From Hyphomicrobiales bacterium (GTDB taxonomy: Bacteria > Pseudomonadota > Alphaproteobacteria > Rhizobiales > Rhizobiaceae), in assembly GCA_900471515.1 (NCBI GenBank), contig UCFC01000010.1, positions 471,501 through 535,500 of the forward strand: a stretch of DNA of 64,000 bases, in the 5' to 3' direction. Shown here piece by piece: positions 8,522 through 17,201 of the stretch. Both the position numbers and the translations under genes were made by a program. Position 1 is the stretch's first letter. Each line of letters begins with the position of its first letter. A model generated the notes under the pieces. It had not been told where the DNA came from and did not search any database. It saw only the letters and a list, made by a program, of their open reading frames with translations.

Positions 8522-9133
8522 ATGCAGGAACTCGGCTATCTCAAGGAAACCCCGTCCCAGACCGCCGGCCCCTATGTGCATATCGGCCTGACGCCGAATT
8601 TCTGCGACATTACAGGCGTCTACGACAGCGACCTCGGCACGCAGATGCTCAACGACAAGACGCTTGGCGAGCGCATCACCGTCAGCGGCCGTATTTTCGA
8701 TGGCGCCGGCGCCCTCGTTCGCGATGCCGTGATCGAGATCTGGCAGGCCGACAGCGCCGGCCTTTACAACAGCCCCTCGGAAATGCGCGGCACCGCCGAC
8801 CCGAATTTCACCGGCTGGGGCCGCTGCCCCACCCGCGCCGAGGACGGCGTCTACAGTTTCGAGACCATCAAGCCCGGCAAGGTGCCCTTCAAGGACGGCC
8901 GCAAGATGGCGCCGCACATCACCTTCTGGATCGTCGCCCGCGGCATCAATATCGGCCTGCACACGCGCATGTATTTTCCGGAGGAACAGGAGGCCAATGC
9001 GGCGGATCCGATCCTCTCCCGCATCGAGCACCGCGAGCGCGTGGCAACGCTGATTGCTGCCCGCGACGGCGCGAAACTGAATTTCGACATTTATCTGCAA
9101 GGACCGAAGGAGACCGTGTTCCTGGACATTTGA
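8522..9133 (+). CDS. pcaG: Protocatechuate 3,4-dioxygenase alpha subunit
   Basis: This 203-residue paralogue of PcaH has the conserved opening TPSQTAGPYVHIGLTPNF and the beta-sandwich core (VIEIWQADSAGLYNSP). The iron-binding His pair of the beta subunit is replaced here (APHITFWIVARGINIGLHTR), as expected for the alpha subunit, which shapes the active site without binding iron. It is adjacent to pcaH with GAGGGGAAC as ribosome-binding site within the pcaH end. A 119-bp gap with a stem-loop separates it from pcaB. Confidence 0.95.
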   Translation: MQELGYLKETPSQTAGPYVHIGLTPNFCDITGVYDSDLGTQMLNDKTLGERITVSGRIFDGAGALVRDAVIEIWQADSAGLYNSPSEMRGTADPNFTGWGRCPTRAEDGVYSFETIKPGKVPFKDGRKMAPHITFWIVARGINIGLHTRMYFPEEQEANAADPILSRIEHRERVATLIAARDGAKLNFDIYLQGPKETVFLDI

Positions 9134-9140
9134 GCCATAT

Positions 9141-9177
9141 CTACCGGCCGCTTGCCCGCAATCTGCCGGGCAGGTAG
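9141..9177 (+). other. Stem-loop in the pcaG-pcaB spacer
   Basis: TGCCCG (9153-9158) pairs with CGGGCA (9167-9172) over an 8-base loop, and outside it CTACC (9141-9145) pairs with GGTAG (9173-9177) leaving a 7-base bulge. There is no T-run, so it is more likely an mRNA-processing or stability element inside the operon than a terminator. Confidence 0.4.
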
Positions 9178-9252
9178 CGTCGATCTCGCCCTGCCTTTCC
9201 GGCTGGAGATGATTTAGGCAGGTGGATGGCCAGCGATGAACCGAGATGCCAG

Positions 9253-10299
9253 ATGACGACGTCCCCTTTCGACCATCCCTTCCTTTCCGGCCTGCTTGGC
9301 GACACTGAAATCGCCGCCTATTTCTCGGCCGAAGCCGATATCCGGGCAATGCTCTCCTTCGAGGCAGCCCTCGCCCGTGCCGAGGCAATGCACGGCGTCA
9401 TTCCAGCCGAGGCCGCACGGACGATCGGCGATATCTGCGCAAACTTTGCCGCCGACGTGCACAGCCTGAAGGCGGCGACGGCAAAAGACGGCGTCGTCAT
9501 TCCCGGCCTGGTCAGGCAGATCAGGCAAGCCGTTGGCAGCGAGGCTGGTGAACACGTCCATTTCGGCGCGACCAGCCAGGACGCGATCGATACGAGCCTG
9601 ATGCTGCGGCTGAAGTCTGTCACCTTCCTCTTCGGCGGGCGCCTGCATTCCATCGTCACCGGGCTTGCCGGCCTCGAGAGGCAATTCGGCGCCAACCGAC
9701 TGATGGGCTACACCCGCATGCAGGCCGCCATCCCCATTTCCGCGGCCGACCGTATCGCCGCCTGGCGGATCCCGCTCGAAACCTATCGTGACCGGCTGAC
9801 GGAACAGACATTCCCGATCCAATTGGGCGGTGCTGCCGGCACGCTCGAAAAACTCGGCCCCGCGGCGGCGTCGGTGCGCGCCTCGCTGGCGCAGGAGCTC
9901 GGCCTGACGGAGGAACCGCAATGGCAGAGCCGGCGCATGCATATTGCCGACCTTGCCAACCTCTACTCGCTGATCACCGGCAGCCTCGGCAAATTCGGGC
10001 AGGATATAGCGCTGCTGGCGGAGGCCGGCGGCGAAATCGAGCTTGCGGGCGGCGGCGCTTCCTCCGCCATGGCTCACAAGCAGAATCCGGTCGCGGCCGA
10101 AACGCTGGTGGCGCTGGCCCGCTTCAACGCCACACAGCTTTCAGCCATCCACCATTCGCTCGTCCATGAACAGGAGCGCTCGGGTGCGGCCTGGACGCTC
10201 GAGTGGCTTGTCCTGCCGCAGATGGTGATGGCGACCGCTGCCTCGCTGCGGTTGGCGAGGGAACTTGCCGGCAATATCAGACGGCTGGGAACAGGCTGA
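9253..10299 (+). CDS. pcaB: 3-carboxy-cis,cis-muconate cycloisomerase
   Basis: The 348-residue member of the fumarase/aspartase superfamily carries the signature GGGASSAMAHKQNPV (around residue 275) and the HFGATSQDAIDTSLMLRLK segment. It cyclises beta-carboxy-cis,cis-muconate to gamma-carboxymuconolactone. It is of the short rhizobial type rather than the 450-residue pseudomonad type. I placed the start at 9253 (MTTSPFDHPFLSGLL), where the family similarity begins; an in-frame ATG at 9226 preceded by a weak AGG would add nine residues. Last recognised structural gene of the pca operon; pcaI/J/F for the final steps are not in the window. Confidence 0.93.
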   Translation: MTTSPFDHPFLSGLLGDTEIAAYFSAEADIRAMLSFEAALARAEAMHGVIPAEAARTIGDICANFAADVHSLKAATAKDGVVIPGLVRQIRQAVGSEAGEHVHFGATSQDAIDTSLMLRLKSVTFLFGGRLHSIVTGLAGLERQFGANRLMGYTRMQAAIPISAADRIAAWRIPLETYRDRLTEQTFPIQLGGAAGTLEKLGPAAASVRASLAQELGLTEEPQWQSRRMHIADLANLYSLITGSLGKFGQDIALLAEAGGEIELAGGGASSAMAHKQNPVAAETLVALARFNATQLSAIHHSLVHEQERSGAAWTLEWLVLPQMVMATAASLRLARELAGNIRRLGTG

Positions 10300-10361
10300 T
10301 CGCCTTTGCACTCCAGCGGCAAAACCGGCTATGCAGAACCGTTGATTTCAGGAGTGCTCCC

Positions 10362-11129
10362 GTGACCTTTCCGCTCTTCGATCTTTCCGGCCGCCGCGCG
10401 CTGGTGACAGGCTCCAGCCAGGGTATCGGCTATGCGCTGGCGCTCGGCCTTGCCGAGCATGGCGCCTCGGTCATCATCAATGGCCGCAATGCCCAGAAGG
10501 CGGAGGCCGCGGCCGAGACCATCCGCGAGCAGAAACATCATGCGGTCAGCGCCGCCTTCGATGTGACGGACGCCCAGGCCAGCCGCGCCGCCATTACCTA
10601 TATCGAAGCGGAGATCGGCCCGATCGATATCCTGATCAACAATGCCGGCATGCAGTTCCGCACGCCGCTGGAGGAATTCCCGGTCGAGAAGTGGGACGAG
10701 CTTTTCCGCACCAATGTGTCCAGCATCTTCTATGTCAGCCAGCCGGTGGCGCAGGCGATGATTGCCCGCGGCCGCGGCAAGATCATCAACATCGCCTCGG
10801 TGCAGGCCGAACTCGCACGGCCGAACATTGCGCCCTATACGGCAACCAAAGGCGCGGTGCGCAACCTCACCCGCGGCATGGCGACCGACTGGGCCAAGCA
10901 TGGCTTGCAGGTCAACGCCATCGCACCGGGCTATTTCAAGACACCGCTCAATCAGGCGCTGGTCGATGATCCGAAATTTTCCAGCTGGCTCGAAACGCGC
11001 ACACCGGCCGGCCGCTGGGGCAACGTGGAAGAACTGGTGGGGGCGGCCGTCTTCCTGGCGTCGAATGCTTCGTCCTTCGTCAATGGCCATATGCTGATGG
11101 TTGACGGCGGGATCACGGCGTCGCTCTGA
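10362..11129 (+). CDS. Short-chain dehydrogenase/reductase, gluconate 5-dehydrogenase-like
   Basis: The protein has 255 residues. The cofactor motif TGSSQGIG is at residues 16-23, the structural motif NNAG at 93-96, and the catalytic triad is Ser146, Tyr159 and Lys163 (APYTATKGA). The overall pattern (LFDLSGRRALVTG, and the end GHMLMVDGGITASL) resembles gluconate 5-dehydrogenases (Gno/IdnO), which interconvert gluconate and 5-ketogluconate, but many SDRs share this. Start is GTG at 10362 with CAGGAG 8 bases before. It lies 62 bp after pcaB on the same strand and could be read through from the pca operon; a metabolic link to protocatechuate is not obvious. Confidence 0.82.
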   Translation: MTFPLFDLSGRRALVTGSSQGIGYALALGLAEHGASVIINGRNAQKAEAAAETIREQKHHAVSAAFDVTDAQASRAAITYIEAEIGPIDILINNAGMQFRTPLEEFPVEKWDELFRTNVSSIFYVSQPVAQAMIARGRGKIINIASVQAELARPNIAPYTATKGAVRNLTRGMATDWAKHGLQVNAIAPGYFKTPLNQALVDDPKFSSWLETRTPAGRWGNVEELVGAAVFLASNASSFVNGHMLMVDGGITASL

Positions 11130-11131
11130 GG

Positions 11132-11341
11132 CTAATCGCCTCCTCCGTCACCACCGCCATCGCCTCCATCATCGCAGTCGAAACTCAACTTGAGGCCGCC
11201 TTCAGCTCGGCCACGAACGAAACGCCCTGGAAAACGCAGGCGTGTCCCCAGCGGGGGGTTCCAAGGCAGGAATACGGCAAGTGCGGCGATCAGGATAGAA
11301 ACGACCGAGAGGCCTATGAGGATCTCCGTGACGGGAGCCAT
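11132..11341 (-). CDS. Small single-pass membrane protein with Gly-Asp-rich tail, function unknown
   Basis: This 69-residue product has one hydrophobic helix (residues 6-26, ILIGLSVVSILIAALAVFL), a basic middle (RLRFPGRFVRGRAEGG) and a C-terminus CDDGGDGGGDGGGD. A ribosome-binding site (CGGAG, 6 bases upstream) precedes the ATG. Only 2 bases separate its stop from the convergent SDR stop. The acidic Gly-Asp repeat could bind divalent cations, but no family is recognised. It could be a chance frame; the good start signal and membrane helix argue that it is real. Confidence 0.55.
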   Translation of the reverse strand: MAPVTEILIGLSVVSILIAALAVFLPWNPPLGTRLRFPGRFVRGRAEGGLKLSFDCDDGGDGGGDGGGD

Positions 11342-11420
11342 GTTTGCTCCGAAGGTTGCCTGAGGAAATCATCCCAGCAATATCGGCGGGAAACAAGAAC
11401 TATTCAATTTGGAGCATGCC

Positions 11421-13103
11421 TCAATCCGCGACCATATTGCCCCGCCGCATAAGCCCCATCAGGATGAGCGGCAGCAGCGTCGTGATGCAGATGGCAATAA
11501 AGGCCATCGCCATGCCGAGGCCGATCGAACCCTGCTCGAACTGGCGCCAGATGAACGTGGCGATCGTCTGCATGCCGACAGGCGCCACGACGACGGACGC
11601 GACCAGTTCGCGCGAGGCGAGCGCGAAGACCAGCAGCATGGAAGAGGCGAGGCTCGGAAAGACGAGTGGCAGCAGGATGCGGCGGAATGCCGTCACGCCA
11701 CTGGCACCGCAGACGCGGGCTGCCGCCTCCAGGTTGTCGCCGATCTGCTGGAAGGCTGCCGTCGTGTAGCGCACCGGCTGCGGCAGCAGGATGCAGCAAT
11801 AGGCCAGCAGCAGGATGAAAGCGGTGTTGTAGGGCGTGAACGGCAGGCCCGGCATGTTCCAGGCAAGGATGAGGCCGACGGCAACGACGATGCCCGGCAG
11901 GGCATTCGGCAGGATGGTCATCACATCGATTGCCGTGCGGCCGGACATCCTGGTCTTCACCACCGTATAGGCGGCGGTCACGCCGATCAGGCCCGTTATC
12001 AGCGCCGTGCCGATGCCGAGCGAGAAACTGTTGATCAGCGCGGTCACCGCACCGGCACTGTTGTTGAAGACCGCCGTGAAATTGTCCAGGCTGACATTGT
12101 CGAAGGCGAGACCGCCGGAGATCGTGCGGGCCAGTGCCGTTGCAAGGATCGCGAGCAGCGGCACGCCCGTCGCAAGAAACGCGACGACGGCAAAAGCGAT
12201 CATGACAGGCACTTTCAGCGCGCCGAGCGGCCGTTTATCCTTGGCCGTCGGCTTGCCGCCCACCGTCTGGTAGGAGCGGCGGGCGAGAATCCAGCGCTGC
12301 AGGAGGAAGGTGACGAGCGACATGGCGACCAGCACCAGCGACAGGATGGCAGCCCCCGGCAGATCGATCGGCCAGTCGGTGACGCGCAGGTCGATGCCCG
12401 TCACCAGAACCTGAAAACCGGCGCGTCGGCCGAGCGCCGCCGGTGTGCCGTATTCTTCGATCGCAGCGGCAAAGACCAGCATCAGGCTCGCCGTCAGGCC
12501 GGGTGCCGAGAGCGGCAGCGTGATGCGCCAGAAGGCGCGCGCCGGCGAGGCGCCGAAGACGCGGCCGACATCGGCGTAACGTGCGCCGACCGCCTCGACC
12601 GTGCGCGATACGGCGAAATAGACGACCGGGAACGTGTTGAAGGCCATGACCAGCGTCATGCCGAAGATCGAAAACAGGAAGGGCGCGAGATTGAAGCCCG
12701 CAAGCTGCTGCAGATAGCCGCGCGGCTGCAGCGTCATGATCCAGCCGAGTGTCGCGATATAGGGCGGGATCATGAAGGGCACGAGCAGAAGCACGTCCCA
12801 GAGGGGCGCAAACGGAATCCTGTAGAGGGCGCGGAATACGCCGAGCGGTACGGCGACCAGCGCCGAGGCGAGCACGACGCAGCAGCCGAGCAGGATCGTA
12901 TTGCCGCCCATGCGGATCAGGGAACTGTCGGCAAGCGTTGCATAGAGCGAGGAGAAAGGGCTCGCAAACGAGCCCTGTCCGAGTTCGGGGAAAATGCCTT
13001 GCAGCACCACCGCGATGAAGGGAACGGCAACGACGAGAACGAGGCCCGCTGTTGCCAGCCAGGCGGCCGGAGCCGTGCCGCCGATGCCGTTTCCTCTCAT
13101 CAA
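11421..13103 (-). CDS. AfuB/FbpB-like ABC transporter permease (fused two-domain)
   Basis: This 560-residue inner-membrane protein is made of two BinditProt-dependent permease halves, about twelve membrane segments in total. Each half carries an EAA-type loop that contacts the ATPase (VGRVFGASPARAFWRITLP in the first half, AARVCGASGVTAFRRILLP in the second). This fused layout is typical of ferric-iron (FbpB/SfuB/AfuB) and thiamine (ThiP) importers. It is the last gene of a minus-strand operon ATPase - binding protein - permease, 8 bases after the binding-protein stop. The substrate is discussed under the binding protein. Confidence 0.88.
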   Translation of the reverse strand: MMRGNGIGGTAPAAWLATAGLVLVVAVPFIAVVLQGIFPELGQGSFASPFSSLYATLADSSLIRMGGNTILLGCCVVLASALVAVPLGVFRALYRIPFAPLWDVLLLVPFMIPPYIATLGWIMTLQPRGYLQQLAGFNLAPFLFSIFGMTLVMAFNTFPVVYFAVSRTVEAVGARYADVGRVFGASPARAFWRITLPLSAPGLTASLMLVFAAAIEEYGTPAALGRRAGFQVLVTGIDLRVTDWPIDLPGAAILSLVLVAMSLVTFLLQRWILARRSYQTVGGKPTAKDKRPLGALKVPVMIAFAVVAFLATGVPLLAILATALARTISGGLAFDNVSLDNFTAVFNNSAGAVTALINSFSLGIGTALITGLIGVTAAYTVVKTRMSGRTAIDVMTILPNALPGIVVAVGLILAWNMPGLPFTPYNTAFILLLAYCCILLPQPVRYTTAAFQQIGDNLEAAARVCGASGVTAFRRILLPLVFPSLASSMLLVFALASRELVASVVVAPVGMQTIATFIWRQFEQGSIGLGMAMAFIAICITTLLPLILMGLMRRGNMVAD

Positions 13104-13111
13104 TCCGGACC

Positions 13112-14071
13112 TTACTTGGCGCCGTAGAGATCGGCGAAGGTCTTCAGCGTTTCCTTGCGCTTGCCGTAGACAGCGGCCGTGTCGTACTTCAGGAGCGTCA
13201 GGTCGCTGATCAGCGGACGGGAAGCGGCAACGTCAGTGCGCGACGGCATCAGCATTTCGCCGGCAACGAGTGCCTGACCTTCGTCAGACAGCATGTAGTC
13301 GATGAACTTCTTGGCGTCGTCCTGGTTCTTGGACCAGTTCATGATCATGGCCGGGCGCGGCGCGATGACCGTGCCGGACTTCGGGAACACGACTTCGATA
13401 TTCTCGCCCTTCTTCTGGGCAGCAAGAGCGATGTAATCGACAGCGCCGAAGACGACAGCCTTCGCACCCTGCAGAACCGGGTTCAGCGCGTCGGCATTTG
13501 CGCCGGCGATGATGGCGCCGTTGGCCTGCAGAGCCTTGAACAGCTTCCAGTCGTCCTGGCCGGCGAGAGCGGCGGTCAGTTCGAAGGAGGAGCCGGACTG
13601 TGCCGGGTCCGGAATGTTGACGAGGTCCTTGTATTCCGGCTTCGTCAGGTCGGCCCATTCAGCCGGCTTCGGCGTGCCGCTCTTGGTGTTCCAGACGATG
13701 CCGAGAGCCGAGATGCCCTGCGCAACGGCGCCTTCGGACTTCAGGAAATCCGGAACCTTGGCAGCGTTCGGGCTTGCATAGTTGACGAGCCAGCCGCGCT
13801 TGGCGAAGTCGTTTGCCGTATCCCAGGAAGCGGAGATGACAACGTCGACAACCGGGTTGGCGGCTTCGGCTTCGATACGGGCCATGACCTTGCCGGTCGT
13901 CGCCTGGAAAACATTGACCTTGACCCCGGTCTGCTTGGTGAAGCCGGCCGACAGCTTGTCGATCAGGCTCTGCGGGCCAGCGGTGTAAACAGTGACGTCG
14001 GCATGGGCGACACCGGCCATCAGGGCAGCGGCGACAACGCCAAAAGTGATACTCTTCAACGACTTAAACAT
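13112..14071 (-). CDS. Periplasmic substrate-binding protein, AfuA/FbpA-like
   Basis: The 319-residue precursor has a Sec signal peptide ending at VAHA (about residue 24). The mature part has the type II periplasmic-binding-protein layout of the iron/phosphonate group (VTVYTAGPQSLIDKLSAGF, MARIEAEAANPVVDVV). I do not see the adjacent Tyr-Tyr pair that binds ferric ion in FbpA proteins near the C-terminal half, so iron may not be the ligand. AfuABC of Actinobacillus imports hexose phosphates, and the Pho-box-type repeats upstream of this operon point to a phosphorus-containing substrate. The start overlaps the ATPase gene by 8 bases and has GAGGAGAAAG before it. Confidence 0.85.
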   Translation of the reverse strand: MFKSLKSITFGVVAAALMAGVAHADVTVYTAGPQSLIDKLSAGFTKQTGVKVNVFQATTGKVMARIEAEAANPVVDVVISASWDTANDFAKRGWLVNYASPNAAKVPDFLKSEGAVAQGISALGIVWNTKSGTPKPAEWADLTKPEYKDLVNIPDPAQSGSSFELTAALAGQDDWKLFKALQANGAIIAGANADALNPVLQGAKAVVFGAVDYIALAAQKKGENIEVVFPKSGTVIAPRPAMIMNWSKNQDDAKKFIDYMLSDEGQALVAGEMLMPSRTDVAASRPLISDLTLLKYDTAAVYGKRKETLKTFADLYGAK

Positions 14072-15179
14072 GTTCCACTTTCTCCTCTATGGATTGGGGT
14101 ATTTCCTGCTGAAACCAACGGATCTGCGCTGTGTCGATCACAAGGCCGATCGTCTCGCCGGCGCGCAGCTTGGCGCGGCTCAGAACCTGCAATTCCGGGC
14201 CCGGCAAGCCCGCGAGCGAAACGCTTGCCAGATGGCCGTCGCCGCGAAACTGCGAGCGCAGCACAGTCGCGGCAAGGCGGCCGGCAGAGACCTCGCCGGC
14301 CGCAATAGAGGCGACCGGGATCAGCACGCGGGCGCTGTTGCCTGCAACACCTTCGGCATCGCCGAGCACGATATCGCTGCCCTTGAAGTGCCAGACGTGC
14401 CCGCGCCGCTCGATATCGGCAAGGCAGCCAAGCCGCAGGAAATCGGCAACCTCGGGGCTCGCCGGCCGCTCGATCAGATCGTCGGGCGAGGCAAGCTGTT
14501 CGATCAGGCCGGAGCGCATGACAGCGACCTCGTCGGCCAGCGTCAGCGCCTCGCTATGGTCGTGCGTCACATAGATCGCCGTCAGGCCGAGCGTGGTGAT
14601 GAGTTCGGCGAGCTCGCCCACCATGTTTTCGCGCAACTCGCGGTCAAGGTTCGAAAGCGGTTCGTCGAAAAGGATAAGCTGCGGCTCGGCGACGATGGCG
14701 CGTGCAATCGCCACGCGCTGCTGCTGGCCTCCGGAAAGATCGCTCGGCCGCCGGTCGGCATAGGCGGACAGGCCGACGCGCTCCAGCGCCCGCATCGTCC
14801 GGGTCTGGCGCTCGGCCTTGCCGACGTTGCGCATTTCCAGCGGAAAGGAAACATTGCCGCCGACAGTCAGATGCGGCCAGAGCGCGTAATCCTGAAAGAC
14901 CATGCCAAGCCCGCGCCGCTCCGGCGGAACGAAAACGCCGGTCGCGCCATCGGCAACCATGGTAGCGGCAATCGAAACGGACCCTCTGGTCGGCGCAAGC
15001 AGACCCGCCACCAGCCTCAAGAGCGTGGTCTTGCCGCATCCAGATGGGCCGAGCAACGCCAGCGTCTTGCCTTTTTCCAGAGAAAAATCAATGCCTTTAA
15101 GGATCTGTGTCGACCCGTAACTCAATTCCAGACCTGCCGCTGCAACGGCGGAAGACGATCGAACTGAGGGGGTGTTCAT
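14064..15179 (-). CDS. AfuC/FbpC-like ABC transporter ATP-binding protein
   Basis: The 371-residue ATPase has Walker [10 protein letters not shown], signature [15 protein letters not shown], Walker [13 protein letters not shown] and H-loop THD. A C-terminal TOBE-like domain (about residues 240-365) is typical of the CUT1/FbpC group. I chose the ATG at 15179 (MNTPSVRSS); the frame is open to another ATG at 15227, which would lie next to the Pho-box repeats. First gene of the importer operon. Neither start has a strong Shine-Dalgarno. Confidence 0.88.
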   Translation of the reverse strand: MNTPSVRSSSAVAAAGLELSYGSTQILKGIDFSLEKGKTLALLGPSGCGKTTLLRLVAGLLAPTRGSVSIAATMVADGATGVFVPPERRGLGMVFQDYALWPHLTVGGNVSFPLEMRNVGKAERQTRTMRALERVGLSAYADRRPSDLSGGQQQRVAIARAIVAEPQLILFDEPLSNLDRELRENMVGELAELITTLGLTAIYVTHDHSEALTLADEVAVMRSGLIEQLASPDDLIERPASPEVADFLRLGCLADIERRGHVWHFKGSDIVLGDAEGVAGNSARVLIPVASIAAGEVSAGRLAATVLRSQFRGDGHLASVSLAGLPGPELQVLSRAKLRAGETIGLVIDTAQIRWFQQEIPQSIEEKVEHV

Positions 15180-15228
15180 GGGCAGACCGAATGTCGCTTT
15201 AAAGAAAGTATGGCGACATTTAGGCATC

Positions 15229-15272
15229 CCGTATGACAGCTTTGCGACAGTTTTGCTTCAGTTTTATGACAA
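15229..15272 (-). promoter_or_regulatory. Tandem Pho-box repeats (four 11-bp units) upstream of the AfuABC-like operon
   Basis: Read on the minus strand, four consecutive 11-base units occur: TTGTCATAAAA (15262-15272), CTGAAGCAAAA (15251-15261), CTGTCGCAAAG (15240-15250) and CTGTCATACGG (15229-15239). Each starts with a CTGTCAT-like heptamer and most have an A-rich spacer, which is the rhizobial PhoB box pattern. The array ends 50 bases before the ATPase start, so it fits as the activator site of that operon. The divergent metallo-hydrolase gene starts 350 bases on the other side. Confidence 0.82.
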
Positions 15273-15621
15273 TACTCTTCACGGAAGCGAGCCGCGGCTT
15301 TTCCCCGAGCCGGCGGCCGACATGCCAGCTGTTAGGGCCGTAAAATCAGGGGGTTTGCATTTTCGGTCGCGCACAACCATTTAAGATGAACGAACCCGCG
15401 GACGTGTCGCAACCTCGCATATGCCGGAACGTTTACCGAAAACGAACCATACCGGCTTGCATTCTGAGCCAAAAGCCGATTGCTTAGGAAAATCTACTTC
15501 TTCTTCGGCTAGCCGTTGGAAGAGTGCGAGGGGATATAGGCAAACCCGTGGAATTCTGCAGCTTCGGATCGGGATCGATGGTGACTACGATGATGAAGCG
15601 GGAAAGCTGGTTTGAAGGAAA
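15273..15621. other. Intergenic region before the metallo-hydrolase gene
   Basis: About 350 bases, less GC-rich than the surrounding genes, presumably carrying the promoter of the plus-strand metallo-hydrolase gene. Short open frames exist (for example 15421-15615) but have no family similarity and atypical composition. I see no strong terminator or second Pho-box array. Confidence 0.4.
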
Positions 15622-16452
15622 ATGAACAACGATCTGTTTCAGGTAAAATTTTGGGGCGTTCGGGGAAGCATCCCCGTATCAGGCCCGGAATTCGACCGAT
15701 ATGGAGGCAACACCTCCTGCATAGAAATTCGCTGCGGCGAGCACCGGATGATCTTCGACGCGGGCTCGGGACTGCGCGAGGCCGGGCTTTCGCTTCTTGC
15801 GGACGAGGTTCGCGATGTCGACCTCTTCTTCAGTCACTGCCATTACGACCACATCATCGGCCTGCCCTTCTTCAAGGCGATCTACTATCCCTCGATCAAC
15901 GTCAACATCTGGTCCGGTCATCTTGACGGCAAGATGAGCACGCGCGAGATGGTGGAGCAGTTCATCAGCCCGCCGTGGTTCCCGGTAAAGACCGATATCT
16001 GCCAGGCGACGATGAACTTCCGCGATTTCCACGCCGGCCAGACGCTGACCCCGCACAAGGGCGTCGAGATGCAGACCTATATGCTGAACCATCCGGGCGG
16101 CGCGATCGGCTATCGCATCCACTGGAAAGGCCGTATCGTGGCACTGATCTACGACATCGAGCACGTTCCGGGCACGCATGACCCGGTGGCGCTCGAGATG
16201 ATGAAGGATGCCGATCTCGTCGTCTACGATTGCACCTATAACGAAGACGAGATGCAGCGATTCAAGGGCTTTGGCCATTCCACGTGGCAGCACGGCACGG
16301 AACTGGCGAAAATGGCAGGCGCCAAGCGCTTTGCCCTGTTCCATCATGCGCCCTCGCGCACCGACCAACAGCTTGCCGTGATGGAAAGCGAGGCGCAGGC
16401 CGCCTTTGCCGGCGCCTTTGCCGCCCGCGACAATCAGGTGATCGACATCTGA
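15622..16452 (+). CDS. Metallo-beta-lactamase-fold hydrolase (PhnP/COG1235-like)
   Basis: The product has 276 residues. The opening VKFWGVRGSIPVSGPEFDRY followed by GGNTS and the metal-binding HxHxDH motif SHCHYDHIIG (His72, His74, Asp76, His77) place it in the metallo-beta-lactamase group that includes PhnP-type phosphodiesterases. Further candidate ligands are in LNHPGGAIGYRI, VVYDCTYNEDEM and FGHSTWQHG. Likely a cytoplasmic phosphodiesterase; the substrate is unknown. Its neighbourhood of cyclases makes a cyclic-nucleotide phosphodiesterase role conceivable, and the Pho box makes a phosphonate or phosphate-ester role conceivable. The 3' end overlaps the convergent deacetylase-like gene by 19 bases. 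Confidence 0.82.
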   Translation: MNNDLFQVKFWGVRGSIPVSGPEFDRYGGNTSCIEIRCGEHRMIFDAGSGLREAGLSLLADEVRDVDLFFSHCHYDHIIGLPFFKAIYYPSINVNIWSGHLDGKMSTREMVEQFISPPWFPVKTDICQATMNFRDFHAGQTLTPHKGVEMQTYMLNHPGGAIGYRIHWKGRIVALIYDIEHVPGTHDPVALEMMKDADLVVYDCTYNEDEMQRFKGFGHSTWQHGTELAKMAGAKRFALFHHAPSRTDQQLAVMESEAQAAFAGAFAARDNQVIDI

Positions 16453-17201
16453 TCCTGCACCAGCGACGCTGCTGAGACCCATTCCACTGCGGGATGGCCT
16501 GCCGTCGCTTCGAAGAGTTCGGCAAGGAAATTCCAGGCGGCCGTGTCATGCACCAGATGGTGCCCGAGCACGCCGATGGGCTCGCTGCGGCCCTCGAACC
16601 TGTCCTGCAGCTCCGCGACCAGTTCGCCGATCAGCTCAACCATCGGCCGCCCGCCGCGCGTGCCGTGCCAGTCCATCAGGTCGACATGGGTGTTGACGAT
16701 AGCGAGCGGGCCTTTTCCCTTGACCCGGCCGTAGGTGGAAAGCGATTGGAAGCCGAGTGCCGGAAGCTTGGGAACGAGGCCCTTGTCGATCCGGTTCCAG
16801 GGTGGGACCAGCATGGTCAGAAAGCGTGTCGGGTAGAGATCCTTCAGCTTCAGGAAGCCTTCAAAAAGCTCGCCGAGAACGGTTTCTTCCAGACGTGGTC
16901 CGCCCAGTTCCTGCTTCTTCTCATCGGGTCCGGCATGATTGTGATGCGCCCAGCCGTGGACCGCCACGCTGACAAGCGCTTCCTCCGCAAGCCGCTGCGC
17001 GAGCGGCGTGCCCGTAAAGGCCGGAATGACGGCAAGGGTGATGGGGATATGATAGTTTTTCGTCTCGGCAATCAGCCGCTCAAGCGCCGCCGTCGGCTCG
17101 ATTGCATCGTCGTCCCGCAACCAGAGCCGCGCTACGCGGCCAGCATCTTGCCAGCGCTCCAGCTCCCGATGCAACGGCTCGCGAATGGTGCTATCGATCA
17201 T
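16434..17201 (-). CDS. Polysaccharide deacetylase-like protein
   Basis: The 255-residue protein shows the carbohydrate esterase 4 type metal site: an Asp cluster (WLRDDDAIEP, Asp30-Asp32) and a His-x3-His (VHGWAHHNH, His82 and His86). A PPWNR motif around residue 130 corresponds to the family's third conserved block. No signal peptide is visible, so it is probably cytoplasmic. I chose the ATG at 17201, which has GGGGCAAC before it; an ATG at 17216 is possible. It overlaps the end of the upstream glycosyltransferase gene by 11 bases, so the two are co-translated and probably act on the same glycan. Confidence 0.75.
   Translation of the reverse strand: MIDSTIREPLHRELERWQDAGRVARLWLRDDDAIEPTAALERLIAETKNYHIPITLAVIPAFTGTPLAQRLAEEALVSVAVHGWAHHNHAGPDEKKQELGGPRLEETVLGELFEGFLKLKDLYPTRFLTMLVPPWNRIDKGLVPKLPALGFQSLSTYGRVKGKGPLAIVNTHVDLMDWHGTRGGRPMVELIGELVAELQDRFEGRSEPIGVLGHHLVHDTAAWNFLAELFEATAGHPAVEWVSAASLVQDQMSIT

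Noticed and set aside
9226..9252. Earlier ATG for pcaB
   Set aside because: It adds nine residues without family similarity; kept only as an alternative start.
11128..11142. Five-bp hairpin GAGGC-TAATC-GCCTC at the end of the SDR gene
   Set aside because: Too short, no T-run, and it overlaps the end of the convergent small gene.
11409..13127. 572-residue open frame on the plus strand
   Set aside because: Antisense to the fused permease; composition dominated by Arg, Asp and Gln.
15421..15615. 64-residue open frame in the spacer before the metallo-hydrolase
   Set aside because: No similarity and no convincing start signal; the amino-acid mix looks random.
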